Below the pieces are notes generated by a model, which saw nothing but the letters and a program-made list of their open reading frames with translations, ran no database searches and had not been told where the DNA came from. A program made the position numbers and the translations under genes. A DNA stretch of 64,000 nucleotides from Leptodactylus fallax (Eukaryota > Chordata > Amphibia > Anura > Leptodactylidae): contig CAMRHE010000196.1 of NCBI GenBank assembly GCA_947044405.1, positions 3,145,001 to 3,209,000 of the forward strand. The letters are read 5' to 3'. Position 1 is the stretch's first letter. Each line of letters opens with the position of its first letter. Shown here one piece after another: positions 23,159 to 35,141 of the stretch.

Positions 23159-24149
23159 CGTAACACATAGTTAGTATGGTTGAAAAAAGACATGTCCTTC
23201 AAGTTCAAACAGGGGATGGTAAACGTCATGACATTCTATACATTATCATAATCATCACTGCTATGTTGCTCCAAAAAGGCATCTAATCCTTTTTTGAAGC
23301 TGTCAGCTGTAACTGCCGTGACCAGCTTCTGGGGTAGGTTATTCCACAGTCCTTACAGTGAAGAAGCCTTGTCAACTCTTGAGATTAAACCTTTTTTTCT
23401 CCAGACGGAGATAGTGCCCCCTTGTCTTTTGAGGGGATTTTACATGGAACAACTTTTCCCCATATTTCTTGTATGGGCCATTTATATATTTATACAGGTT
23501 TATCGTATCTCCCCTTTAACACCTCTTCTCCAAACTAAACAGATTTAACTCCTTTAGTCTCTCCTCATGACTGAGGTTCTCCATGCCCCTTATCAGTTTT
23601 GTGGCTCTCCGTTGAACTTTTTCCAACTCCTTAGAAGCAGTTTATTGACATTGTATGCTGTAATGCAATCTATGGTCTACAAGTACACCCAGCTCCTTCT
23701 CCAACAGTGACTCTCCCAGCTTTACTCCCCTTAGGACATATGTTGCATGTGGATTATTTATACATAGATGCAAAACTTTACTTTTATCCACATTGAATAA
23801 TGTGAATCCCCACAATCAGTCCGTGCAAGTCTGCTTGTAACCTGCGTACATTCTCTCTAGACTGTACTGTATTACATAGCCTGGTGTCATCTGCAAAAAA
23901 GAGACTTTGCTATTAATCCCATATTCTATATGATTAATAAATAGATTAAATAACAGCAGACCCAGCACTGAAATCTGGGGTACACCACTTTGGCTGAGCT
24001 GCAGTCATTGACCACAACTCTCTGGATAGGATCTTTCAACCAGTTTTCAATCCAATTACAAACTATATTTTTCAAGCCAATGGACCTGATTTTACCGATT
24101 AAACGTCTATGAGGGACAGTGCCAAATAACTTTGCAAAGTTCAGGAATA
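23159..24149 (-). pseudogene. CR1-clade LINE fragment, copy A
   Basis: Reading the minus strand gives FLNFAKLFGTVPHRRL (degenerate from a motif-A sequence of the DFAKAF type), GLKNIVCNWIENWLKD, then downstream RT blocks and the CR1-like C-terminal part, ending at the 3' tail near 23160. Frameshifts and stops are frequent. Its 5' side runs straight into the 27 bp minisatellite, which repeats the codons just before motif A. The remaining 5' part survives only in copy B (50040-50420). Confidence 0.75.
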
Positions 24150-24903
24150 CTATATCCACAGCCTCCCCTCTATCCACTATAGCTACAGCCTCCTCCCTGT
24201 CCACTATATCCACAGCCTCCCCCTGTCCACTATATCCACAGCCTCCCCCCTGTCCACTATATCCACAGCCTCCCCTCTGTCCACTATAGCCACAGCCTCC
24301 CCTCTATCCACTATATCCACAGCCTCCCCTCTATCCACTATAGCTACAGCCTCCTCCCTGTCCACTATATCCACAGCCTCCCCTCTGTCCACTATAGCCA
24401 CAGCCTCACCTCTATCCACTATATCCACAGCCTCCCCTCTATCCACTATAGCTACAGCCTCCTCCCTGTCCACTATATCCACAGCCTCCCCTCTATCAAC
24501 TATAGCCACAGCCTCCGCTCTATCCACTATATCCACAGCCTCCCCTCTATCCACTATATCCACAGCCTCCTCTCTGTCCACTATATCCACAGCCTCCCCT
24601 CTGTCCACTATATCCACAGCCTCCCCTCAGTCCACTATATCCACAGCCTCCCCTCTGTCCACTATATTCACAACCTCCCCTCTGTCCACTATATCCACAG
24701 CCTCCCCTCTGTCCACTATATCCACAGCCTCCCCTCAGTCCACTATATCCACAGCCTCCCCTCTGTCCACTATATCCACAGCCTCCCCTCAGTCCACTAT
24801 ATCCACAGCCTTCCCTCTGTCCACTATATCCACAGCCTCTCCTCAGTCCACTATATTCACAGCCTCCCCTCTGTCCACTATATCCACAGCCTCCTCTCTG
24901 TCC
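24150..24903 (-). repeat. 27 bp coding-derived minisatellite, copy A (~28 units)
   Basis: About 754 bp made of a 27 bp unit (plus strand TATCCACAGCCTCCCC then TCTGTCCACTA). On the minus strand each unit is nine codons, giving [13 protein letters not shown] repeats in frame with the LINE motif that follows (VDIVFLNFAK). The array therefore arose by tandem duplication of part of the LINE reverse-transcriptase coding sequence. Copy B has about 17 units. Confidence 0.9.
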
Positions 24904-24992
24904 AGACTTCTACTCAACTCTTAATAAAAAACAAATCAGTTCTGTCTTTAGTTACACCATGCTGTCTGTCACTTATAATGTTACATACATTC

Positions 24993-25858
24993 CAGGGGTG
25001 AACCTAGCCTCTCTGCTGCCTGAGGAAAACTATAGAAAGGCACCCCCCCCAAAAAAAAAAGATGCCCCACCCAGCTATCTTTGGTTGCGTAATGAGTTCC
25101 CCCCTAATCAGGTCACACCCCCCATTGGCAGATCAAAAAATCCCCTTATTTGGCCCACACATGATATACAACCCATTTTTTTTGGCCCACAAAATGATTC
25201 ATGAGCCCCTTTATCTGGTCCCCCACATAGCATATGACCCCCTTTTTCTGGACCCCACATGGTATTTGACCCCCTATTTTAGTCCACCACATGGTATATG
25301 ATCCTCTTTTTGCCTCCCACAAGGTATATTACCTCTTTTTATGCCACCCCACAGTATATGACACCTCTTTTTATTGCCCCACACATTATATGACCCCTTT
25401 CTTATGACTCCCCACACAGTTTATAAACAATTTCTTATGGCCCCCACACAGTATATGACCCCTTTTTATGGCCCCCACATAGTACATGACCCCATTTTTT
25501 GGCCGCTACACAGTATCTGATCCCCTTTTTTACCTCCCCTACACAGCATACGATCGCCCTATTTACAGCACCCACACAGCACATGATCCCCCTATTTATG
25601 ACTTCACACTGTTTATGACCCCCTTTTTTACAGCCTACCCAGTTGAGGACCCCTATTTCCCCCCCACCCTCACACAGAGTAGCAGCTGATAATTTTTACT
25701 CACCTGTCCAAGCCGCCCTCTGCTGCTGCCTCTAGGTCATGCTGTAGCCAATGCTGAAGAATGCTGGGACGCTACGTATGATACGTTCTTCAACGTTGTT
25801 ACGTAAGTGCAGCACTGCCTAGAGGAGGCAGTGGAGGGCGGCTTGGACAGGAGATTAA
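24993..25858. mobile_element. hAT-type element nested in CR1, copy A (right-truncated)
   Basis: Starts CAGGGGTGAACCTAGCC, an hAT-style terminus. The interior is a degenerate tandem array (about 25130-25650) of a unit of roughly 30 bp like CCCACACAGTATATGACCCC. Its right end is lost by a deletion; the equivalent element in B is complete (48973-50039). Confidence 0.55.
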
Positions 25859-26255
25859 TACATTTTTGCACCCCCCCTCATCATTTATTATAGCGCCTCC
25901 TTATGAATAATAGTCCCTGCTTACAAATATTATTACACCCTTATCAGTAATAGCTCCCTTATAAATGATAGTTCTTGCTTATGAATAGTGCCCTGTATCA
26001 GTAATAGTCCTCCCTTTAAATAATAGTCCCTCTTATCTGTAATCGTTCCCCCTTATCAGAAACAGTCACCCCTTAAAAATAATACTGCTCCCTTATAAAT
26101 GGTTCCCCCTTATTAATAATAGCCCTCTCATCAATAATAATTACCCTTATAAATAAGAGTTCACCCTAATAATAGCTCCCGAATATATAATTTTCATTTA
26201 TAATAGCCCCCCTTATATAAAATAGTTCCCCTTTATAATAGCCATCCTTATATTT
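25859..26255 (+). repeat. Degenerate TTATNAATAATAG tandem array
   Basis: Loose tandem copies of CCCTTATAAATAATAGTTC-like units, matching B 50630-51030. It is probably the interior of another hAT-type element; no coding potential. Confidence 0.5.
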
Positions 26256-26293
<38 letters not shown>

Positions 26294-27064
26294 ATTTTAT
26301 TTATATAGCGCCAACATATTCCGCAGCACTGTACAACTTGTAGGGTTCAAGTACTGACAAAAAAGATACATTACAAAGAAATAGTCAATTCACACACTGG
26401 GACTGAGGGCCCTGCTCGCAAGAGCTTACAATCTATGAGGTAGAGGGGGTGACACAAGAGGTAGCAGGGGCGGCATCGGAGGTAGCATTGCTTATACAAT
26501 GATCAGACAATTTTGTAATATTTGGTGATGAAATGTAGGGAGGTGCAGCATTATGGAGAGCCTTGTGACTGAGGGTGATAAGTTTATATTGTATTCTGTA
26601 TTGAATAGGCAGCCAATGTAGTGACCAGCATAGACCGGAGGCATCACTATAGCGTCTAGACTGATAGATGAGCCTGGCCGCCGCATTTAGAATAGATTGT
26701 AGAGGGGAGAGTTTAGTAAGGGGAAGACCGATTAGTAAGGAGTTACAGTAGTCAAGGCGAGAGTGAATCAGGGCAGCAATAAGTGTCTTTAGTGTATCTG
26801 TGGTAAGGAAAGGGCAGATTCTGGAGATGTTTTTGAGGTGAAGATGACATGAGCGTGCGAGTGATTGGATATGGGGGGTGAAGGAAAGGTCTGAGTCAAA
26901 CAAAACCCCAAGGCAGCGGGCATACTGCCTAGGAGTTATGGTAAGGCCAGAGACTGCAATGGAGATATCAGGGACAGATCTATTAGATGGTGGAAACAGC
27001 AGTAGTTCAGTCTTTGAGAGATTCAGTTTCAGATAGAGCAAAGACATGATATTTGAGACAGTAG
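26256..27064 (-). pseudogene. L2-clade LINE, 5'-truncated, private to copy A
   Basis: The minus strand encodes the C-terminal part of an L2-type reverse transcriptase: LNLSKTELLLF, ARCLGVLFDSDLSF, SRLDYCNSLL, NAAARLIY, LHWLPIQYRIQYK, all standard landmarks of the clade's last RT blocks. It ends at the 3' tail TTATTTATATAGCGCC with an (AAT)n tract at about 26261-26290. Copy B has no LINE at the matching place (about 51030-51051), so it inserted after the duplication. It is 5'-truncated and so cannot move by itself. Confidence 0.85.
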
Positions 27065-28203
27065 ATATATATATATATAGTAGTCCAACCTTAAATATAA
27101 TATTTCCTCCCTTATAAATAAGAGCCCCCTTATATGTAATTGTCCCCCTTATACAGTGTTCGACTGAACAGCCTAGGGCCCACCTGAGTAACTTGTTGTG
27201 GGGACCCACCCAAAGGCTTCATGCTAATATCCTACATCACTGCTCCTTACATATGTGCTGACTATCTGGCGATACTGAATATGTTCCCAGTATAGTCATC
27301 CCCTATAATACTGTGCATGCTCCAATAGTTCATGCACAGTACTGTATAGGGAATGACATGGCCATGGAGCACTACACATATGTGCAAGATTATAGTTAGG
27401 GGGCTGTGATGCAGACATAGCACACAGGGCTGCCAGCAGGAATTTTGAGCCCCCTTCCCCCTTCCTGGGCCACTTTAACAATAGGACCAACGGTGCATCC
27501 TCACCAGTCCCTATGGTAGCAGAGGTCTCCTCAACCTCCCCAGATCGAGTTGAACAGTCCTGTACTTCCGGCATGTTCACCACAATGGCCAGATCCCTCC
27601 ACCCACCACCGTATAATTTTCTACAGTGGCCCCACACAGTATCATATTCTCCCTACAGTGCCCCCTCAGTATAATGCTCCACAGTGGCCCCACAAAATAT
27701 AATATGTTCCTGAAAAAAACCCACACAATATAATATGCTCCACAGTTCCTCAGACAGTATAATAGGCTCTTCACAGTGCAGAAGAATAAGTTTCACAGTA
27801 TAATAGGCTCCCCAACACTGCCTCCTCAGTATAAAATGCTACACCGGCCCCACATAGCATAATGCTCCACAGTGACCCTACACAATATAATGCTCCAGGG
27901 GCACCACACAATATAATATGCTTCCTAGAGGTCCTCCCAGTATAATGCTCCACAGTTGCCTCACACAATATATATGCTCCCCAGAGGACCCTCTAGTATA
28001 ATGCTGCACAGTGCCTCCCAGTATAATGCTTCACAATGGCCCCATACAATATAATATTCTCTCCAGAGGCCCTCTCCAGTATAATGGTCCACAATGGCCC
28101 CAGACAGTATAATATACTCCCCAGAGCCTTGATTCGATTCAGGCAAACCCCTCAAAATTCGTTTTGACGAATATTTGTGAGGTTCACCCATTCATTTTAA
28201 TGC
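27065..28203. repeat. hAT-like end and degenerate tandem array
   Basis: CAGTGTTCGACTGAACAGCC at about 27156 resembles a transposon end. From about 27600 to 28130 units like CAGTGGCCCCACACAGTATA repeat loosely. Shared with B (51060-52560). No gene is seen; open frames follow the array period. Confidence 0.5.
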
Positions 28204-28521
28204 TATTATAATACCTTGGGGTCTCTTCAGACTCCAGAGTATAGTAATCAGAGGTCCTGGGGAGGTGAGGGAAAATAACAAACAGGTATACTCACCTTGC
28301 CTTACTTCTCCTGGGCATCCTCACGTTGCCCTGCTGTCTCCACTGGCTTCCTCTTCAGGTCTGCGACTGAGATTATGTTTCCAGACACTGATGCCTGTGA
28401 TTAGGCGTCAATGTTAACGTACCCCAAGTGACCGCTGAGGCCAATTACAGGCCTCAGCAGTGATGTCTGGGACGCGTGATGTCAGCTACAGGCCAGAATT
28501 GGCCAGAAGATGACGCCGAAT
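28204..28521. other. TATAAT-hairpin family segment present only in A
   Basis: Hairpin ATAATACCTTGGGGTCT paired with ACTCCAGAGTATAGTAAT, then about 270 bp absent from B (junction near 52658). B retains the first half of the hairpin, so a deletion in B is likelier than insertion in A. Confidence 0.5.
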
Positions 28522-28855
28522 TGCTGGACGCCCAGGAAAGTGGGTGAAAAGGTTTGTTATTTTTACAGACCTCCCCTAGGCAGGCTTCTATTGGAAAGGG
28601 CTCCTTTCAGTTATCATTGTGGCCAGGCCAGACCGGATTTAAGGCATCAGCCTCCGCTTCCCAGGGGGCCCCTTTGGGGATGGGGTCACTGGGCAATTGC
28701 CTAGTCTGGCACTCCTAATGCGGGCCCTTTATGCACAGAGCTAAAGAACCCATTTAGTAACTCTGCTTTTTATTGAACCCCAGTGACTAACTCTCCATTA
28801 CTATTATATAGGGGACCTACTTGTTCTGTTCTTGGTTTTTTTTTGCATTTATATA

Positions 28856-29660
<805 letters not shown>

Positions 29661-32413
29661 TTTGGGTTCCTGCTGGGTGGTGTCATGGGGAGTGGTTTTT
29701 CATTTGGTCTAGAATAGCAATCTGTATTATATGGTGCCCCTGAGCCTGTGGTTAGCGGCTGGGGGCAATCGGTGTGGTGGACAGATTGGTGGCCAGATCT
29801 ATGTAGCTCCAAGGACTTCCTCCCCATACAATATTAGTTGGATTGTTATAGTAAGGTTTGTTGCTGTTTATGTATAGTTATTTATGTAAATATTTATTTT
29901 TGGGCTTTTAATAAGCACAGTTATTTATTTACTTGTTTGTATTTTATTGTATTTAATAAAATGGCTGCTGTGGCCAATTAATCCAAGTCCTTGGTGTGGT
30001 TTCAGTCATTGGTGGGGAGAGGATGAATGCTGGGGGGTGTGGGTGGTTGGTAGAGTTGCAGCAGCACAGGTAAGTAAGAGGGGAGTTTCTGTCTACAACG
30101 GAATCTTCAGTGCCAATGTCAAGAGCACCTCATATTACTGGTACCTGAAACACAGAATTATTCTCCAACCTTTCTGCCAACGGAAATGCTTTTTACTTGC
30201 ACCATTTGTAGTAGGCTGCGAGTAGACAAACATCAGATTGGCTGAGCAACTGCTGAAGCGACTGCAGTGCTGTTGTGCAGTTTCATTATGCTCTTTGTTG
30301 TACTCAAGATAAGGATGGAAGGCGGCTGATGAAAGAACCAGGTAGGCTGCGATCCCAGCCCTATACAACATGAGTGCAGCTTATGTAGTTGTAAATCATC
30401 CTATTAGTAAGATTAAACAGCATAAACAACATATCAGAGATATGGAGGTTGTGAACGAAATAAGAATCTTCCTAGCAGCAGATATCATCAGGTCAGAGTT
30501 GGCCTGTGTACTGCCCTGCTGTCTCTTAACCTTAGAGAGGTCAGAGGTTGCCACTATTTCTGCAGGGAGAGTCATCCCTGTGCAGCATCTGACATCTCCC
30601 TGTCCGAGGGACCTCACTGGATTTTAGGGTCTAAGTTTAACAACAGAAACCCATCTCCAAGTTTATTCCGTGTTTGTGGTACAAATTCCATGTATATCCA
30701 TATTTACTACTTATATATATTAAATATAGGTATATACTGCACCTGTCTGTTATACATAAGTACAGTATATATTGAATCAATGCCTATGGCTCCTTTCCCT
30801 GCCATACACTCTGGAAGTCCCAGGCTGCTTTAAGCAGAAAGGGGACATTGTTACTTATTGAAGAGACACAAATTGGGGAACAAATGAGATCTTACTTTAG
30901 ATTACTTTATTGAAGTCTCTGAGCCACATTATTACTGTCTAGGACACTAAAGGGGCATTATTGCTGTATAGTGGGTGTAATGGGGGGTTTTATTGTATGG
31001 AACCTAAAAGGGGCTCCGTTCTGTCTGGGGATATAAAATTTGTCACTATTACTTTGAGGACCACAAGAGCCACAGTTTTACTTTGTGGTGCACTATAACT
31101 GTCTAGAGTACAACTAATATCTTGAGCACAATATTGGGCACTATCTTTGGGGAAGCACTACCTGACAGTACTGTTAAGGGATGTTGTTTGTGTGCAATAT
31201 TTTTTTTAGGATAACTATAGCTAGTACATCAGCAAATGTACACTGCAGCCATGTATGATGTTATTATTGATTTGTTCAGTAGCAGTATGGAGGTAATATT
31301 TAAAGGGGTATTCAGATCCTTTTTTTTTTTAAAGGAAAAGTACCCTAATGTTGTTCTTCTTAATATACCTTTGTTCCTGTCTTCCTACCATTACAGGTAG
31401 AGGAGGGTCAGAGGAGGACACCCAAGTCCAAACTTTGCACTGGGGCCCATAGGATTCTTGTTACTCCACTGATGAAGAAGGCATGGTTGACAGTGCAGAA
31501 AGACAGGCTGGTAAATTACGTGTTGTAACAACAGAGGAGGAGAAAGAGGAACACATTGGACCCTGACTCAACATGTGTGTTTCACTGCTTTCAAAAACAT
31601 CATCTTTACTCTCAGGAAGTACAACAACCCTGTAACTACTGGCAGGGCTGCCAAATCGTGTTGCTGTTGCCACTCACAGTGTTATTCTTAGTATTAGTAC
31701 TTGCACTGATGGATGGTGTGACATTAACACATGTGTTTCCTCCTCCAAAATTTAGCCTGTCCCCTGTCCTGTCTTTTCTAGTTATTTTACTCCCCTGCTT
31801 ATACAATAGTGATTGGCGACAATTCTGAGACTGTGTGTATTTTTTTTGTTGTTTTGCACAAAAAAAAAACCTCTTCTTGAAGAAAATTAGGAAATAAGAT
31901 TAGATTTAGCCTTGAAAGGGTAACCTTGCCAGTATTATACTATTACACACTGCATGAGTCATCTTGTCAATGTCGCTGTTTTTGCCATGGTAATGGTTCT
32001 TTGTACTTATTGGTTAACAAAAAAAAAAAAAAACACTATTACCCCCAAAAAACATGAACAAAATTAGATTTTTAACTAAAAAGGCTAAAAACAATGTAAG
32101 ACACACTGTAATCAATCAAACTACAGCGCAACAAGCTACACTATTAGTAAATGTAGTAAATAGTAATGGTAAACCTGACACTGTATTACAAAAATAGCTC
32201 TATTGCAAAAAAGGCAGAGATCAGGGTCTGCATACTTTACATGATATTGTGCAATGTACCAAGGGACGTTTGTATATTTACTTTGTGTCTTCCGTAGTTT
32301 GTAGTCTTTACAGATAAATCCAATGTGCTCCCCCTTATGTTGTCTCTCTTTTTTACCCTATTTTTCCTGTAAATGGATGCCAGGGAAAGGGCTTGCATTT
32401 GTATGTTTTACAG

Positions 32414-32445
<32 letters not shown>

Positions 32446-33177
32446 CTTGCAGATTAGTTGTAGTAGTTGAGGTAGCACGGATAGACATTCATTTTAAATA
32501 GCATGAACCGTATATTAAAAATGTCATATAAATCTCGTCTCAACTGCCGCATTACGGGGCAGCTTAATTAAAAAAATATACCAATCATGCTGTACATCGG
32601 CCATCTTGAATAGTCTTTTGCTGTAATTTTTTTAAATGATTGTTCGCCAAAATGGTCAAAACCAGGCTATTGCTGGAGAAGGGCACAGACAGACGATTTC
32701 CACAATGTCAGCACCTACAGAGGACTGTCCTGAGCTCCCCATTTCAGAGGAGTATGAAAGATGCCGTGGTCACTCATGCATCTTTCTTCTCTATTAGTGA
32801 CTGGTGAGTTCTCCGGTGATCATACATTTATTACCTATTCTGTTTATAGGTAATAAATAAAATAAAAGGTATAGGTGTGTTTTTGGAATAATCCATATAA
32901 GGCTGGGGCTACATTGCAACTTTGACTATGACTCCCATCACTGTCACAATGCGAATCGTTCACCAATGTAAGTAAATAGAATTGCATTGTGACCCCGAGG
33001 GTGCTGTGATTGCTAATTCTAGTAGCAAAAAATGTAAGCAGTGCTCAACCATGGAACATTACTCTGAGGAGACCCCAGAGTATAATAGCATTTTGTGAGT
33101 GATGAACCCCACAAATTTCGGGTTCATCCTAAATTCGAAACTTTTTGAAAATTTGGGTCGAATGTAAAGCTAACATA
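29661..33177. other. Gene-free shared segment, copy A
   Basis: Aligns with B 53776-57947. About 29700-30060 is GT-rich and contains AATAAA and a GGTGTGGTTTCAGT stretch, perhaps an unrecognised element. A (TA)n tract lies at about 32417-32444. No coding sequence with family resemblance; short open frames are conserved in B only because the copies are young. Confidence 0.45.
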
Positions 33178-33389
33178 CAGTCATATGAAAAAGTTTGGGC
33201 ACCCCTATTAATCTTAATCATTTTTAGTTCTAAATATTTGGGTGTTTGCAACAGCCATTTCAATTTGATACATCTAATAACTGATGGACACAGTAATATT
33301 TCAGGATTGAAATGAGGTTTATTGTACTAACAGAAAATGTGCAATATGCATTAAACCAAAATTTGACCGGTGCAAAAGTATGGGCACCT
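33178..33389. repeat. Tc1 terminal inverted repeat, left
   Basis: Begins CAGTCATATGAAAAAGTTTG; inner direct repeat at about 33374-33388. Nearly identical to the reverse complement of 34609-34819. Confidence 0.9.
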
Positions 33390-33405
33390 CAACAGAAAAG
33401 TGACA

Positions 33406-34422
33406 TTAATATTTAGTAGATCCTCCTTTTGCAAAAATAACAGCCTCTAGTCGCTTCCTGTAGCTTTTAATCAGTTCCTGGATCCTGGATGAAGGTATTT
33501 TTGACCATTCCTCTTTACAAAACAATTGCAGTTCAGTTAAGTTTGATGGTCGCCGAGCATGGACAGCCCGCTTCAAATTATCCCACAGATGTTCAATGAT
33601 ATTCAGGTCTGGGGACTGGGATGGCCATTCCAGAACATTGTAATTGTTCCTCTGCATGAATGCCTGAGTAGATTTGGAGCTGTGTTTTGGATCATTGTCT
33701 AGCTGAAATATCCATCCCCGGCGTAACTTCAAATTCGTCACTGATTCTTGTACATTATTCTCAAGAATCTGCTGATACTGAGTTGAATCCATGCGACCCT
33801 CAACTTTAACAAGATTCCCGGTGCCGGCATTGGCCACACAGCCCCAAAGCATGATGGAACCTCCACCAAATTTTACAGTGGGTAGCAAGTGTTTTTCTTG
33901 GAATGCTGTGTGAGGCCATGCATAACGCCTTTTTGTATGACCAAACAACTCAATCTTTGTTTCATCAGTCCACAGGACCTTCTTCCAAAATGAAGCTGGC
34001 TTGTCCAAATGTGCTTTTGCATACCTCAGGCGACTCTGTTTGTGGCGTGCTTTCAGAAACGGCTTCTTTCGCATCACTCTCCCATACAGCTTCTCCTTGT
34101 GCAAAGTGTGCTGTATTGTTGACCGATGCACAGTGACACCATCTGCAGCAAGATGATGCTGCAGCTCTTTGGAGGTGGTCTGTGGATTGTCCTTGACTGT
34201 TCTCACCATTCTTCTTCTCTGCCTTTCTGATATTTTTCTTGGCCTGCCACTTCTGGGCTTAACGAGAACTGTCCCTGTGGTCTTCCATTTCCTTACTATG
34301 TTCCTCACAGTGGAAACTGACAGGTTAAATCTCTGAGACAACTTTTTGTATCCTTCCCCTGAACAACTATGTTGAACAATCTTTGTTTTCAGATCATTTG
34401 AGAGTTGTTTTGAGGAGTCCAT
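33406..34422 (-). CDS. Tc1 transposase, apparently complete (338 aa)
   Basis: Cuts and re-inserts the element at TA sites and acts in the nucleus. From the ATG at 34422 (MDSSKQLS) it has 338 codons, close to the usual 340 of Tc1 transposases. The N-terminal part has two helix-turn-helix segments (SVSTVRNIVRKWKTTG and TVHRSTIQHTLHKE) separated by the GRPR hook. The DDE catalytic residues are all visible: WTDETKIELFG (first Asp), FQLDNDPKHSS (second Asp) and LNIIEHLWDNLK (Glu), plus the glycine-rich VKFGGGSIMLWGC. No stop or frameshift is seen. The frame is also open upstream of 34422, but that ATG fits family members best. Confidence 0.92.
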   Translation of the reverse strand: MDSSKQLSNDLKTKIVQHSCSGEGYKKLSQRFNLSVSTVRNIVRKWKTTGTVLVKPRSGRPRKISERQRRRMVRTVKDNPQTTSKELQHHLAADGVTVHRSTIQHTLHKEKLYGRVMRKKPFLKARHKQSRLRYAKAHLDKPASFWKKVLWTDETKIELFGHTKRRYAWPHTAFQEKHLLPTVKFGGGSIMLWGCVANAGTGNLVKVEGRMDSTQYQQILENNVQESVTNLKLRRGWIFQLDNDPKHSSKSTQAFMQRNNYNVLEWPSQSPDLNIIEHLWDNLKRAVHARRPSNLTELQLFCKEEWSKIPSSRIQELIKSYRKRLEAVIFAKGGSTKY

Positions 34423-34608
34423 GATGCCACTCTTCAGAGGAGATTCAAATAGGAGAACAACTTGCAATTGGCCACCTTAAATACCTTTTTCATGATTGGA
34501 TACACCTGGCTATGAAGTTCAAAGCTCAGTGAGGTTACAAAACCAATTTTGTGCTTCAGTAAGTCAGTAAAAAGTAGTTAGGAGTATTCAAATCAATAAA
34601 ATGATAAG

Positions 34609-34819
34609 GGTACCCAAATTTTTGCACCGGTCAAATTTTGGTTTAATGCATATTGCACATTTTCTGTTAGTACAATAAACCTCATTTCAATCCTGAAATA
34701 TTACTGTGTCCATCAGTTATTAGATATATCAAATTGAAATGGCTGTTGCAAACACCCAAATATTTAGAACTAAAAATGATTAAGATTAATAGGGGTGCCC
34801 AAACTTTTTCATATGACTG
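34609..34819. repeat. Tc1 terminal inverted repeat, right
   Basis: Ends in CATATGACTG before TA; inner direct-repeat copy near 34609-34625. Confidence 0.9.
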
Positions 34820-35141
34820 TATAATTGTGTGGGGACCAAAAATGGTCAATATACTGTGTGAGGGCCAAAAAAAAGAGGGCAATATGTGTAGGGGCTAAAA
34901 AGGGGCAATATACTGTGTGAGGGTCAGTAAAGAGGGTGTTATACTAAGAGGGGGTCAGTAAAGGGATAATATTTTTTTTTTTTCCATGATGGCGCCGCAG
35001 GAGTGCCAGCCTGTTTCAGCAGCTCTGAGTCTCTCTCTTATTTTTCTTTCTTTGTCTTGTTTTTTATCTCTCTACTTAAGGGACTTTGCACTATGAAGAA
35101 ACACACAAAGACTTGGAATTGGACCTTTGTGATACTTTTTA

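Larger units (their letters stand above)
33178..34819 (-). mobile_element. Intact Tc1 transposon, 1,642 bp
   Basis: TA-flanked (33176-33177 and 34820-34821), with terminal inverted repeats of about 211 bp. Each repeat carries an outer (AAAGTTTGGGCACCCC) and an inner (AAAGTATGGGCACC) direct-repeat copy, the IR/DR arrangement of Sleeping Beauty-like Tc1 elements. It contains one uninterrupted transposase gene. Copy B keeps the empty site (AACATATAACTATGTAGG near 57942), so the insertion is younger than the duplication. Confidence 0.95.

Noticed and set aside
24150..24903. CRISPR-like or protein-coding repeat (long DRGEAVDIV frame)
   Set aside because: The 27 bp units abut without unique spacers and the frame is open because the unit is a multiple of three; it is a minisatellite derived from LINE sequence.
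27296..28191. Several minus frames rich in Trp, Gly, Cys
   Set aside because: They follow the period of the CAGTGGCCCCACA tandem array; B has different breaks.
34823..34975. Possible separate gene or regulatory array before the LINE
   Set aside because: It is a short decayed tandem repeat (GGGGCCAAAAA-like units) shared with B 57955-58095 and shows no coding or promoter features.
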